Shown here piece by piece: positions 26,201 through 35,435 of a stretch of 64,000 nt of DNA (position 1 is its first letter; each line of letters opens with the position of its first letter). The notes beneath the pieces were generated by a model. That model saw only the letters and a list, made by a program, of their open reading frames with translations. It ran no database searches and had not been told where the DNA came from. Made by a program: the position numbers and the translations under genes. The DNA comes from Cephalotus follicularis. Lineage: Eukaryota > Streptophyta > Magnoliopsida > Oxalidales > Cephalotaceae. The stretch lies in the NCBI GenBank assembly GCA_001972305.1, contig BDDD01000317.1, positions 430,292 to 494,291 of the forward strand, written 5' to 3'.

Positions 26201-28383
26201 AGCCTGATAAAAGAACTAATAATCTCACCTGCGCTAATTTTTGCTCAGTTAGAACTACAATAGCAAGCTTTGCAGTATTCCCAACATCATCACTTAATGA
26301 ACTTTTAATTTCTGGAAGAAGATTATCTACTGATATTTGCTGCAAAGTTTATTCAAATTATTGACACAGATTGTAATGGTCACCACTGCAAACTAAAGTT
26401 CAATATCAATATTAACATACCATGTCGAAGGGGACCTTTAATATGCAGTCTCCCGCTCGTATGACCTTAGAAGCAAATAGAGACCTGCATTCACAATATA
26501 AGACTAAATCACAATCGAAGAGAATACTGAAGCAGGCCGATGACAAGAGAACACAAACATAAGCATATACTTTCCATAGCAGAAGCTGCTAATTCCCTTC
26601 AAGGTGTTTTCACGGTACTATAAGACAAGACAATACTTTATAATCAAATTAGAAGTCCTCTCAGATAGTAAGATCAGAAAGAAGAAAGGGGGCAGAGGCA
26701 TAGAATGACAGATAATCAGCCCCTATCATGAAACTATCCGTAGTTTCTTCAAATAAAATCTCATAAAAGTAGTGAGTAAGCATTCAAGAAATATCACAAT
26801 GAACCCAGATGCAAGAGCACATTATGTGTACAGAAATATTATCTTAGTCCATCCATGAATTGAGCCTAAAAGGCTATAATTTATTGGTCTCTCTTAAGTC
26901 TTAATATCTTTGGCTGAAAAAACACTTACGGAGTTTGTAATTTTCTTTTCAAACGCAATTTCCAAACTTATAAACTCCTTACCACAGTCAATTATGCTCT
27001 AGGCATGCCAATTCCCAAAAACCAATAGCACCACTCACATATTTCAATCCACCATAAGATTTATAAATACCTCACATGTTTATATTCCGCTTTCAATACT
27101 GCCAATGATGCACAAATTTATACTGCATCAATTATTACATATACTGAAAACTTTTTATGGGGGGAAATTCATACTATATGTAGCCAAACCATCATATCCC
27201 CACCATCTGAAAATCCCGAGCAAGAATAAGCAACCACTTTAAACTTGCAACAGCATCACTGCATTTTGTATTATTATTGCCTCTTCACTCTTCAGAGTCT
27301 CGTAACAAAACTTGCAATTAGCAAACTCCTTGAAATCTAGTACCCATTGATAACAAGAAAAAGTAACTGGTTTTTGAACTTGTATTGCAGCGAGGCTTAG
27401 TCCAAAAGCATTATCAGCCAGTCAAACAACCAAACTCAAAGCGAATTCAATCATCAGATTATATAATCCGACAGTTGTCTTTGATGAGCATTTTTGTTTC
27501 GATTCGGTCAACTGTCAAGGTCGGAGAGGAGATGTTCTTTAGCCAAAGCTCCGTAGTCCACTCAAGCTAAGAGGCCTGGCTACGGGAAACTTTCATCTCC
27601 GCTCCGCATCAAAGACTCACTTCACTCTTTCTTGCTCGGACAATCCCAAAGGCAATTAAACCTTTGAAAATAAAATGAGTGCAGGATGGTCCAAGCGCAG
27701 TGCACGATATCTTCAGAACAACTAGTCCCATGATTTCTTCACTGTATGTTCTCCGGTCAACACACTACCCAAAGATTCCAGTTCCTTACCGTTAAAGCAA
27801 ATTACGCATACTAATCCACAAACAAATCCACAATTTTGTTCAGTTGCATTAAACTCATACTTAATAATTCCTGGTTGATGTTTCGCATGAACAACATATC
27901 ACGCATAGCCAATAGAAACTAACTCATTTTTCGTTACGAAAGGAAAGTAAATGCACCAATATGCAATCAATATCCGAATTCAGATGTTCAATTAAGCATG
28001 AATCCACAAAAAACAATTCAATAATCAAAGACATTTTATCAAAATGCAAACCTGCCGTATCCAGATTTGCCAATGGAAAAAACCGAGGAAATTTTGGCCC
28101 CAGCTTTTCGCTCCAACCATGGCAAGAAATCGCCACAATCCTCATCAAAACAATGTGAAACCTGATATAATAATAATAATAATTAAAAAAACAAGATGGG
28201 TATTAGTTGAGTTTTAGCTAAATTTTAAATGTGAATCAAGTAATTGTTATTATGTTTAAAGTGAACCTTAGGTAGAGACAAGGAGCAGAAGTCGTTGAGT
28301 TTACTGTGGAGACGATGAGATTGTGGAAAGTGAACTTTGAGAACACCACATGCTTGTGATTCGAGCGAACGTAAGCATTGCAA
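14206..28383 (-). CDS. Rubisco-LSMT-like SET-domain protein methyltransferase (SET plus substrate-binding domain)
   Basis: Lysine methyltransferase of the plant Rubisco-LSMT/SETD3-like family. Exons (minus): about 28383-28267, 28161-28052, 26484-26421, 26339-26229, 19517-19458, 19083-18976, 18860-18791, 18112-18072, 17993-17913, 17607-17572, 16526-16443, 15599-15466, 15214-15126, 15013-14865, 14370-14206. From exon 2 they total 1302 nt in one open frame (433 aa), with GT-AG borders. SET motifs: N-terminal FLPWLERKAGAKISSVFSIG and SLFASKVIRAGDCILKVPFD; core GSRAWGSSKGLTLIPFADFMNHDG (NH motif); then DHDYSPGEEVLIRYGKYSNA and LLLDFGF. The substrate-binding domain follows, from QLDIPHHDLL to the end (YPQQ). 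Exon 1 in the matching phase reads LQCLRSLESQACGVLKVHFP without an ATG, so the start is unresolved. Intron 4 (6.7 kb) holds a Copia element. Family members act on plastid or cytosolic proteins; the substrate is unknown. Confidence 0.9.
15916..16139. repeat. Four copies of a 25-bp hairpin-like motif in a SET-gene intron
   Basis: Copies at 15916-15940, 15947-15971, 16086-16110 and 16115-16139, arranged as two close pairs (6 and 4 bp apart) about 115 bp apart. They follow GTCATGTGAAGTGCACATGA plus CTTTA with a few differences each. Each holds an imperfect inverted repeat, GTCATGT and ACATGAC. They lie in the intron between the SET exons at 16443-16526 and 15466-15599. Function is unknown. Confidence 0.75.
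20007..20221 (+). repeat. 5' LTR of Copia element 1
   Basis: Begins TGTGGAAAAATCC and ends AACTTTCA, 215 bp. It contains TTATATATATATGTGTGTATA, which may serve as the TATA region, close to its 3' end. It is followed directly by the primer-binding site at 20222-20234, which resembles the 3' end complement of initiator tRNA-Met with one mismatch to the usual TGGTATCAGAGC. Confidence 0.95.
20250..21295 (+). pseudogene. Copia 1 gag, broken by a nonsense codon and a frameshift
   Basis: Gag polyprotein of a Copia element. The N-terminal region reads ITSHKLNSKKFL, then a TAG where the family has Gln, then WSQSVLLVIRGRDKIGYITS. The frame shifts near 20575 and continues as SRTYLFLWTAKAIWVTVNK through DLRQGSMDINEYYNEL. 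The zinc knuckle near 21110-21160 reads CNHCNKVGHTHDTFWD. The last ligand Cys of the CX2CX4HX4C pattern is Phe, so the knuckle is defective. The frame ends at 21293-21295. Confidence 0.88.
21292..21963 (+). pseudogene. Copia 1 protease and integrase zinc-binding (pre-integrase) domain
   Basis: The aspartic protease motif reads WMLDSGAYDHM near 21396-21428; the family norm is DSGATDHM, so Thr beside the catalytic Asp-Ser-Gly is changed to Ala-Tyr context. A TAG stop at 21667-21669 interrupts the frame. The HHCC pre-integrase domain follows (WHRKLGHPNFHYLKRLFP, then CEVCQLAKHTR) up to another stop at 21961-21963. Both domains lie in one reading frame divided only by the stop codons. Confidence 0.88.
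21964..22703 (+). pseudogene. Copia 1 integrase core, catalytic triad kept but frameshifted
   Basis: Retroviral-type integrase core. The three acidic residues are all present: Asp in LIHSDIWGS, Asp in ILRTDNGNEY and Glu in QQNGIAERKNR. A frameshift near 22272, consistent with loss of one C in a CCC run, separates the second Asp from the Glu. The C-terminal part continues as KFWGVAVLIAPYLINR-like sequence and KLDPKSHKCVFI up to the stop at 22701-22703. Confidence 0.88.
22704..25104 (+). pseudogene. Copia 1 reverse transcriptase, split by a nested insertion
   Basis: After a hinge region (about 22704-23280) the RT starts with CKWVFTIKFNADGSINRHKA, reached through a frameshift near 23290. It then reads QLDVKNAFLNGDL, KSLYGLKQSPGEW and the catalytic YVDDIIITGDD (about 23741-23770). 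It is interrupted at about 23799 by an insertion and resumes at about 24959 with KYLDRKFELKDLGVLRYFLD. A further frameshift follows near 25070. Confidence 0.9.
23799..24958. mobile_element. Inverted-repeat transposon inside the Copia 1 RT gene, about 1.16 kb
   Basis: The left end reads GTCCGTTTGGTATTGCTGTG and the reverse complement of the right end reads GCCCGTTTGGTAATGCGGTG, a 20-bp inverted repeat with three differences. The element cleanly separates RT sequence on both sides. Inside are repeated short motifs: GGTTGGGGTCTTCTTTCTTC twice (about 24404-24448), a 78-bp-period direct repeat starting GGAGGTCCAAAAATTG (about 24664 and 24742), and hairpins around AAGCGCTT near 24850-24880. No transposase was recognised. 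No target duplication could be fixed, so the superfamily is open; hAT- or PIF-like MITE types are possible. Confidence 0.7.
25105..25852 (+). pseudogene. Copia 1 RNase H domain and polypurine tract
   Basis: Decayed RNase H region: HTRPDISFVV, HLDAVYRVLRYLKGTPGKGL, RRSMSGYCTYVWGDLVTWRS, then a broken stretch (about 25485-25590), LYCDNKATISIAQNHVHHDR and HFIKEKIDDG. Frameshifts lie near 25245 and a cluster of stops near 25485-25560. The frame ends PA-stop just before the purine tract GAGGGGGAG (25844-25852), the plus-strand primer that abuts the 3' LTR. Confidence 0.9.
25853..26081 (+). repeat. 3' LTR of Copia element 1
   Basis: Begins TGTGGAAAAATCTTG and ends AACTTTCA, 229 bp, matching the 5' LTR along its length apart from scattered substitutions and about 14 bp of length difference near 25930. 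It is followed by the right target copy ACTAA. Confidence 0.95.
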
Positions 28384-28576
28384 TAATTTTTGTTATGTCA
28401 ATACACTCCTAATTTCAAGTGAAGATGAGTACTCATGAAGGGATGGAGCCTAAATAGTTTTATCACTTGAATTGAGAGCTCCTGAGGTAATATTCTCATT
28501 ATTTTATATATTTCTAAAATAATTATTATATAACTCTAAAATCTAATCACTAGATTTGCTCTTTCATTTTTGAATA
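28384..28576. promoter_or_regulatory. Upstream region of the SET gene
   Basis: Only about 190 bp separate the first SET exon (minus strand) from the MULE-like element beginning at 28577. In phase with exon 2, the exon-1 frame meets a TAA about 12 bp upstream of its first listed codon. No AG acceptor is available between them on the minus strand. No TATA box was identified with confidence, so the promoter may extend into the transposon. Confidence 0.4.
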
Positions 28577-29870
28577 GGTAAATTACACAAAAATACTCGA
28601 GTTTTATAATATTCAAAACAGAAATTTTGACAATCATGATGTTGTTTGGTAGACAGTTAGACATCTGACGTTAATCTGGTGTTAGTTGATCCGTTACTTT
28701 TACATCGCCACGTCAGCATCATATTAATAACATGGCCACGAACACGCATAGCCTCCTTTGATGGCATGCCTTTCATCTCCATAACCCTTTCAGATTACCA
28801 GGCAGCGTCTGCCTTCATCACCCTCACTCTCCTGGCGAAGTTTGCGTCGTGTGTGCCTTCGGTGAACTCCTTCGACCACCACATCAACTCCACATGGGGC
28901 CTCTCTAAACCGGCCATTGTGGGTTTGTTGGACCACCGCCATATCACCATTCAACTGCAATCTCTGGATGATCTCTCCCTTGCCTGGTCCAGAGAATCCC
29001 GAGCCTTCAACAACAAGAGTTTCCTCCCGCTACGCTGGTCCCTTGACTCACTTCGTCGAGACTCTCCTCTTGCTACGGTTTCGGGCCTGCCTCTCCCTCT
29101 CCATAACCCTTCAATTCTGAAGTCCATTGGTGACTCCCTCGGCTGCTACCTGCGCTCGGACGCCAACACAGTCAAATTCAAGCATCCATGGGTTGCTCGC
29201 ATTTGTGTGGAGCTGGACTTATCTGCACCACCGCCACCGGCGTTTATAGTTGCTATCGGAGATTTGAAGCTCCACCAGCATCATCTTTGAGTCCCGGCTC
29301 CTCTTCTGCACGCACTGCCGTCTCCAAGGCCACGGTGCTCCCAACTGCCGCTCCCTCAAAAGGAAGCTAGCCTTTGTTATGGCGCCCCCCGCAGCGCCTC
29401 AGGTAAGGACAACTGTGGTGGTTTGCTGCCTGCAGGTTCTGTCTCCTCTAAGCTCCCCAACCTTGTCCATCCCCTGCCTCCTGATGCATTGTCCAGACGC
29501 CCACAAGGTGTTTGTGAAAATGCCTCAGTGCCCCTTTCCCTCACAAATCGGCTTCCTCTTCGAGCTGAGGCAATCCCAAACCTTCCTCTATCCAGACCCA
29601 AGAGTTTTGAACGCAAATCCCCATTGTTGCTGTGGTTTGGTGACGTGAGTCAAGGGACCAGCGTTTAAATCTTTAAAGCTCAATAATGAAAAATTTAATC
29701 TTTAAAGACCTTCTCTCACACTAAGTGCATTTTTTTAATATAAGGGTAGTATTGTAATTTATAATTTCTGTTAACAACGTTAATAATGAGGCGTGACTTT
29801 GTCATTTTGTAATATTCAGGTGCTAAAGTGTCCACAGAGATAAAACTCAAGTGTTTTTGTGTAATTTACC
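28577..29870. mobile_element. MULE-like element carrying a DUF4283 fragment (Pack-MULE-like), 1294 bp
   Basis: Seen: both ends start GGTAAATTACACAAAAA and continue into GAGTTTTAT, giving terminal inverted repeats of about 30 bp with two differences. An 11-bp perfect direct repeat, ATTTTTGAATA, flanks the unit (28566-28576 and 29871-29881). Long inverted ends and a target duplication of 8-11 bp fit Mutator-like elements. The inside is much more GC-rich than the ends and contains a coding-like stretch at 28679-29660 but no transposase. That is the architecture of a Pack-MULE, though here the cargo is itself of retroelement type. Confidence 0.8.
28679..29290 (+). pseudogene. DUF4283-type nucleic-acid-binding fragment inside the MULE-like element
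   Basis: An open stretch of 203 codons without a trusted start. It reads SFDGMPFISITLSDYQAASA, HINSTWGLSKPAIVGLLDHR, LAWSRESRAFNNKSFLPLRW and VARICVELDLSAPP, the order seen in DUF4283 domains of plant LINE ORF1 and related zinc-knuckle proteins. A frameshift near 29285 leads into a CCHC knuckle in another frame (FCTHCRLQGHGAPNC, about 29300-29347), the usual partner of DUF4283. A proline/serine-rich tail follows to about 29660. Probably a captured, now broken gene piece; transcription is unknown. Confidence 0.7.
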
Positions 29871-29881
29871 ATTTTTGAATA

Positions 29882-31050
29882 ATTTTATCATGTGGAGAAT
29901 TCAATATGTAATCCATAATTTATTATAAGATTTATATTAACGCAGTCACACATTAAACAAACAATTTTGTTTTTTTGTTTTTTAAATATTTCATTTAACA
30001 TTTATAATAGAAACCAATAAGCATTTATACAAACAACTCGAACAAACGAAAAACAATTTGCACGAAACAAAATTGAATAATTATAGACAAGACACTATCT
30101 TAGATATTGGAGTCGAAGATGACTCGATTGTACCGCCAATTGAATTGACCTCCTCCTTGATTGAGTTTGATCCAAAAGATCTCGATTAACAAACGATTAT
30201 CTATTGCAAGCCATACTAGCTCTCGCATGTTTATGTAAAGTAAAGACAAATTTCGTAGACAAATATAAGTGAAACTACGAAATTCAATTAAAGTTATAGT
30301 CATAATGAGATACCACAAACAACCAAATTTGGCTTCTAAAACACTATATTCGGGAGAAAAACTCTCATATCTTGTATTAAAACCCACCAAATCAACTAAA
30401 ACTGCTTTAAAAAATTATAATTAAAAGAAGAAAAAAAAACCCAAAACAAAGCTAAAACACACACAAAAACATATAAAACGAGATAAGAAAAAAAAGCGTT
30501 GGAACTCATGAGGCGGAAACACTAATATCATCTCACAAGGTGCTAGAGAAAGGTTGTTTCGATGTTTTTAAAGATAGGTGAGAACATAAGTGTAGAGATA
30601 GATTTTACATATTAAACAACGATTGTTGCATTAGTTTTCACACTTGTTTAGGTAATATAAGTAGAGGTGTAATGGAACTAAATTGCCTCAAATAGTTTGA
30701 GGCTTAACTCTTTAAGAATTTACTCGTATTTTTTTCCTTTTTTTTAAGAGGATCAAGTGATTTTACCTTTTTTGGGGGATCCAAATTTTTAACTCTACCT
30801 CTTGAATGTACGAGTGAATCAAACTTGAATAATGATAAGCTTAATTCATGCTTGTTAACAACTCTTTATGAATTTTGAGTATAGAAGAGTAATTATACAA
30901 GATAAAAAATGGAGAAAAATTCAAATATTGTAACTGGATATGAGCAGCTGCTCATATCCAGTTTTTTCATATATATGTGTGAGGAGGGGAAGTGAATATG
31001 CTTGATCAAACTTAGGTGCTGGATCACCTAAAAATAACATCCTTACAAGT
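29882..31050. other. AT-rich intergenic DNA with a perfect 32-bp palindrome
   Basis: No gene was recognised. The open frame on the minus strand near 30100-30390 shows no known motif and is probably chance. A perfect inverted repeat without spacer occupies 30932-30963 (arm AACTGGATATGAGCAG). The rest is AT-rich, low-information sequence. Confidence 0.55.
30932..30963. repeat. Perfect 32-bp palindrome
   Basis: The arm AACTGGATATGAGCAG is followed directly by its exact reverse complement, giving a spacer-free 32-bp palindrome. It could mark a transposon excision or end-joining footprint, or a dyad-symmetric protein-binding site. No element with these ends was found nearby. Confidence 0.95.
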
Positions 31051-31697
31051 TGTCGATGCAGAAATCTTTCCGTCAACAGTACCCCACGTGTAAGGGCTTG
31101 ATTTGTTTAGAGGAAACGCTGGAATCTGTCCGAGAAAGGGTGTTGAGTAATGGTTGTTGATCCCTGCACAAGCAAGAGAGAAAAGTAGAAGGTCCAGGAG
31201 GTTGTTCTCCCGGGGACACTCCGACGCTCAAGTTAGCAGTTGTACAGAGAGTATTAAGGTTCTTTTTGTGCTAGAAGAAAAGGTTGACCTTTGTATTGGC
31301 TGTTGAACTGGTATTTATAGGAACGTCTGTGATTCATGAGTGTCCAATCGGGAGTTGGCTGCCCCTAGGGAGAGGACGTCAGTGTCCCTGACATTTCCTT
31401 TGGTCTCCTCCCCATTTGGTGTGCATAGCCGCAAGCCCATTAATGGATTGGAGGGCTGTGGCGACTGGTTAGTCTATTTCCTCACGATGATGTGATGGGG
31501 TGTCAACCTATCTGTGTGACTGCGCGGGCGTACGAGACTGGCTTCCTGGCCTGTGTGGCGTGTCAGACTGTTTGTGAGACCTTTCCCTTAATTGATGACA
31601 AGACACATAGGTCATGCTATCATTCCCTAGGAGGACAGCTGTTGTCCTCCTCTCCTGACACGTGTCATCATGTTTAAAAAAGGTTTTTCCCACATCA
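31051..31697 (-). mobile_element. Solo LTR of the TGATG...GCATCGACA family, about 647 bp
   Basis: On the minus strand it starts TGATGTGGGAAAAA and ends TTTCTGCATCGACA. It shares the 3' portion with the LTR at 35436-36323, including TATAAATA (minus, 31312-31319), the CTTGAGCGTCGGAGTGTCCC stretch, CCGGGAGAACAACCTCCTGG and the GCATC(A/G)ACA end. No internal region adjoins it. The flanking 5-mers CAAGT and CATAC do not match, so one border may be slightly off or the insertion is old. Confidence 0.75.
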
Positions 31698-31913
31698 CAT
31701 ACTAATATAACTAAATTATATATATTAATATGCTACTAATATATACATACTATATATATATATATATATTAAACCCGAAAATATATTTATATCACTAATT
31801 TATTACTAATTAATATATATACATCACAGTAATATATATATATATACAGAAATATATTTATATTACCAATTTATTACTAATTAATATATATAAATCACAG
31901 TAATATATATAAA
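31698..31913. repeat. AT-rich tandem repeat, 71-bp period
   Basis: After a (TA)n run at about 31750-31769, a unit starting AAATATATTTATAT and containing TTTATTACTAATTAATATAT is repeated at 31779-31849 and 31850-31913. The copies differ at a few sites. Confidence 0.8.
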
Positions 31914-32313
31914 ACAAAAAAATAGAATTTAGAACTGGAAATCGATACCTGGATTCGATGATTGGAGGTTGGATCTGGAGCTTGGAGCACTACTGAACTG
32001 GTGCGATTGTGCTTGGAAAGCAAGGAGAGAAAGGGAGTAGCGACAAGGAGAGAGGGGGAGAGCAGAAGTAGCGGCGGGAGGGAGAAAAGGGAGAAAAGAA
32101 AGAGAGAAAGAAAAAAAAAAAGGAGATGTCGACATATTAGGGTAAGCGAATGGCAAGGGCAATTAATGCCCTCGTCATTGCGAGGGTATGGCGAGGGTAA
32201 CATTGCCCTCGCCATTCTCTTTTTAATTAAAAAAAATAAAAAAGTAGCTCAACGGCGAGGGGATCACGTGCCCTCGCCATTTGCCCTCGCCATTGACCCT
32301 TTTTTTTGTAGTG
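31914..32313. mobile_element. Terminal part of a CACTA-type transposon
   Basis: The right border read on the minus strand is CACTACAAAAAAAAGGGTC, the standard end of plant CACTA (En/Spm) elements. It is followed by repeated TGGCGAGGGCA motifs in both orientations (about 32150-32300), matching the subterminal repeat arrays of that superfamily. A purine-rich stretch (32020-32125) lies inside. No second CACTA terminus was found to the left, so the element is truncated or its other end lies beyond recognition. No transposase is encoded. Confidence 0.7.
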
Positions 32314-32324
32314 AAATACACTTT

Positions 32325-33480
32325 TTTAAATGTTTTACAAATGCTCGCACGATTATAGTCATACTATGACGATATTTTCAGTTATATCTGTATTTGAAAG
32401 AAAAACGATTTCTATATCTGTTTAAATTTGTTTTGATGACACTGATGAGATTCTGTATCTGTTTAAATGTGTTTAAAGTCTGTTTTGAGGATTATGTATT
32501 CTGAAATCTGAGATTCTATATTATGAAATTTGTTAAATATGTTTAGATGCATGGTGATCTCCGTATTGTATTGGTTACATATCTGATGCTCATGAGAGGT
32601 TTTGTCTACACGTGTATGACCTTATGTTCTGATGTTTTGACACGACGGAGTCATTGCCACTATTTCTGCTGGATGTTCGGCCCGACGGAGCCTAAGCGTC
32701 AACCTTACCTACTAGACCCATTGCATCTTTATATATTTTATCTGTTTAAACTCTGTTAATTATTATATATATATAAAAAATTCTGATGATTTGAATCTGT
32801 TTGAAAGAAAAGATCTGGTTTTTCTGATCTGGTTTTCTGCTGATTTATGAAAATATTGGTTTTATAACCCCATCTTCTGTTTTCTGTTTTTAGTTCTGAC
32901 AGGTTAGTCTGCTGAGTTCAGTAAGCTATAATCAGTCAGTCTGCTGAGGTGAGACCACAAAAACATGTCTACCAGAGTCAACACTTGCATATCATCCACG
33001 ACATTAGTAATTAAATTTCTACATTACTTATGTTTTTATATAAATGTTTTGTTTTTGTTTAAAATGGCTGAACCTTATTCAGGTTTTAAGTTTTGATAAT
33101 ATAGTTGAGGCAGAGCCCAACCCATACCTGTTTTCTATTTTTAAATTGTGGTTTGCTGAGGGTTGAGCCCATTTTATAAACGGTTTCCTCATTCGGGAGT
33201 GTGGTTGCTGAGGGCTGAGCCCATTTTATAAACTGTGTTTTTCTTTACAGGGAGCATAGTCCGATAAACGAATACTACATGCCCGATTTTCGTAAAAATT
33301 TAAGTGTTAGAATTATTTTTAAGTTTTTCAAGAAACTTTTCTGTTTTGTAATTTTTTTTTGTTTAAAAAAATGTATTTCTGAATGTCTGTTCTGCTGAAC
33401 CTACGAGATGAGTCTCTTATGGGAGGCTTGACCTCGTGTGGACGCGACGGATTCCAGCTGGACTGTGTTCGGACGTGTCA
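32325..33480 (-). mobile_element. Truncated solo-LTR copy C of the family at 1640-4449
   Basis: Aligns by eye with copy A from about 3190 to 4449: shared strings include AAATGCTCGC, TTATAGTCAT, ACCTTACCTA, AGACCCATTGCATCTTTATA and TCTGACAGGTTAGTCTGCTG. It ends GGACGTGTCA at 33480, the conserved LTR terminus. The rest of the LTR is missing at the side facing the CACTA terminus, 12 bp away. It probably represents an LTR cut by that element or by a later deletion. Confidence 0.85.
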
Positions 33481-34611
33481 TTATCCATATCCATGAGTTT
33501 CCAGGATACGTGTCAGTGCTTCAGTAATATAAAATTATTTTTCATATCAATAATAAATCTTACCTCATAAATAAAATAATATGAGTTTTAATATGAGTCA
33601 TGTGCACAAAGAGATATTTTGTTAGAAAAATCCCACTTAAAAAAAAAGTTAAGATTTAATATTAGATAAATTTTAGTAATATATTATGTAACTAATTTTA
33701 ATACTTGAAATTCAAGTAATTAAATTTAAAACTACTCGCTTAAGGAGTTAGTGAAAAGAATGTTGATGAGTAGGGATGGATTTAGAGGTAATTATTTCAT
33801 AAATTTATAAAAATAAAAATAAAAAACATTGATTATAAAAAATATATATATGTAACAAAATCTAGATGCAAGAAAAATATATTATAAAATCTTACTTAAA
33901 CATTGTACATCTAATTGTGTCAATACTAATAATTAGCAGTGAATTTTTTTAAATCATAAAAATCATAATGATTGACTATACTAAATTGTATGCAATTCAT
34001 TTTTTATTGTGACTTAGGCTGTTAGTACACCTATTTTTTTTTTAAAATATTCTTTCAATTGCTATGTATCGAGTTTGACTATTAGTTTCAAACCTAATCA
34101 AGCTTAATTTTGATGACAATAAAATTTGACTATAGCGCATAATGAGTTTAATTATGTAAGGATTATAAAATATTGAAAAACTCAAAAAGTGCTAAAAAAA
34201 CACAATGAATGAACCCAGCGTGAACACAAAATTTTAGTGTCATTGGTCAGCCTGAACAGATTCGAACTTGCATTGACTCATTTGTATTATTAAGTCATTT
34301 ATTTAAAGAAAAATAATTTTTTGAGAAAAGTATTTTTATTGAATTTTTTTTAAAAAAATATTTTTTTTTTTGTATTTGGTATATAATACAAAAAATATTT
34401 TTTATTGTTTAGAACACACTATGAAAAATATTTTCTGTTGTTAATAAAATCATTTTTTCTTCATTAACATATGAATACTAAAAAATATAGTAAATATATT
34501 TTACAAAATTAAAAACATAATATCTAAGTTCAAATATATTTTATAAAATTAAAAATATATTTTACAAATATATTAAAAACACGATATCTAAGAGAGAGCT
34601 TGATCTGTTAC
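33481..34611. other. AT-rich intergenic DNA with half of an inverted-repeat element
   Basis: No coding sequence was recognised. From about 34297 the sequence TTTATTTAAAGAAAAATAAT is mirrored by an inverted relative near 36480-36515 on the far side of the LTR element at 34612-36323. The flanks may therefore be one AT-rich MITE split by the LTR insertion. The last five bases before the LTR element are GTTAC (34607-34611). Confidence 0.45.
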
Positions 34612-35020
34612 TGATGGAGGAAAAATATACTTATAAAAGCAAGGACACGTGTCCACAGGAGACTTGACCAACTGTCCATGGGAGATTAGAGGCTTATCAG
34701 CAAGCCATGCCGAGGACCACACTCATGGCAAAGAATGTCCATCTCGGACCAAGAGACAATGTTCATTATTTTTTGAGGGCAACACATTGAGACCACAAGT
34801 CCGAGGACACTCCTCCATTAAAAGAAAAAGAAACCGTACAAAGAAGAAGATAATCTGGGAAAAACAAGAAAAGTTGGTAGAAACTTACCAAAAGTTTTCG
34901 ATTTGAAGAGTTGAAGATTTGGGAAAAGAGTTGAAGACACTGCAGAATCAAGAAGCTCTCTAAAATCTGTGAGTTTGGAAGTTTGAAGAAGTAAAAGTTT
35001 TGCTAAGTAAAAAGCCAAGG

Positions 35021-35030
35021 CTTTTATATG
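35021..35030 (-). promoter_or_regulatory. Possible antisense TATA box in the internal part of the LTR element
   Basis: CATATAAAAG on the minus strand, preceded upstream by GC-rich promoter-like sequence (about 35035-35135) and followed downstream by a pyrimidine-rich leader-like stretch to about 34860. It points away from the 3' LTR. Tat-lineage Gypsy elements (for example Grande) are known to carry an antisense gene just upstream of the 3' LTR; assignment here is inference. Confidence 0.4.
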
Positions 35031-35435
35031 CCCCCTCCTCGGATCTCAGCCGTCCATCCCACATTGGATCCAACGGTGGGAAGTCTGACCGTCAAATCAA
35101 GCGCGGGAAACGAAACGGCAGAGGCGGGAATTGCTCTGGGCATGCCACGTGTTAAGCGTATTCAATACGCAACCTTAATGATAATCATAACGGTTCAGTG
35201 CCCAAGGTGGCTTGATGGCAGTGAAGGCAAGCCAAGGGTCAAGCGTTAGTTCTCGGCTCAAGCAGACTGCGCTATGCGTCCGAGGATCCACAAAGGCAAT
35301 GCTCCCGTCCTCAGTCACTTTGTATTTGCAAGAACTACCAATAAATATTGCATAGGAGGCTTGCCTGGGCCACGGCTCTCAACTCTGGTCCTCCTCCTCT
35401 GACCAAGCTCAGAGAACAAGGACCAGGGGGGCATA

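Noticed and set aside
27924..28148. 74-codon frame on the minus strand over SET exon 2
   Set aside because: A shadow of the true exon in another frame. The correct frame reads FLPWLERKAGAKISSVFSIG and continues in phase into exon 3.
28679..29290. Independent host gene at 28.7-29.3 kb
   Set aside because: The frame lies wholly inside a transposon with defined ends and target duplication. It lacks a trusted start and is frameshifted before its zinc knuckle.
31051..31702. A target-site duplication for the LTR at 31051-31697
   Set aside because: The flanking bases CAAGT and CATAC do not match, so I do not claim one.
31895..32369. 135-codon plus-strand and 106-codon minus-strand frames
   Set aside because: Caused by the purine-rich tract of the CACTA-like terminus; low complexity and running past the element border.
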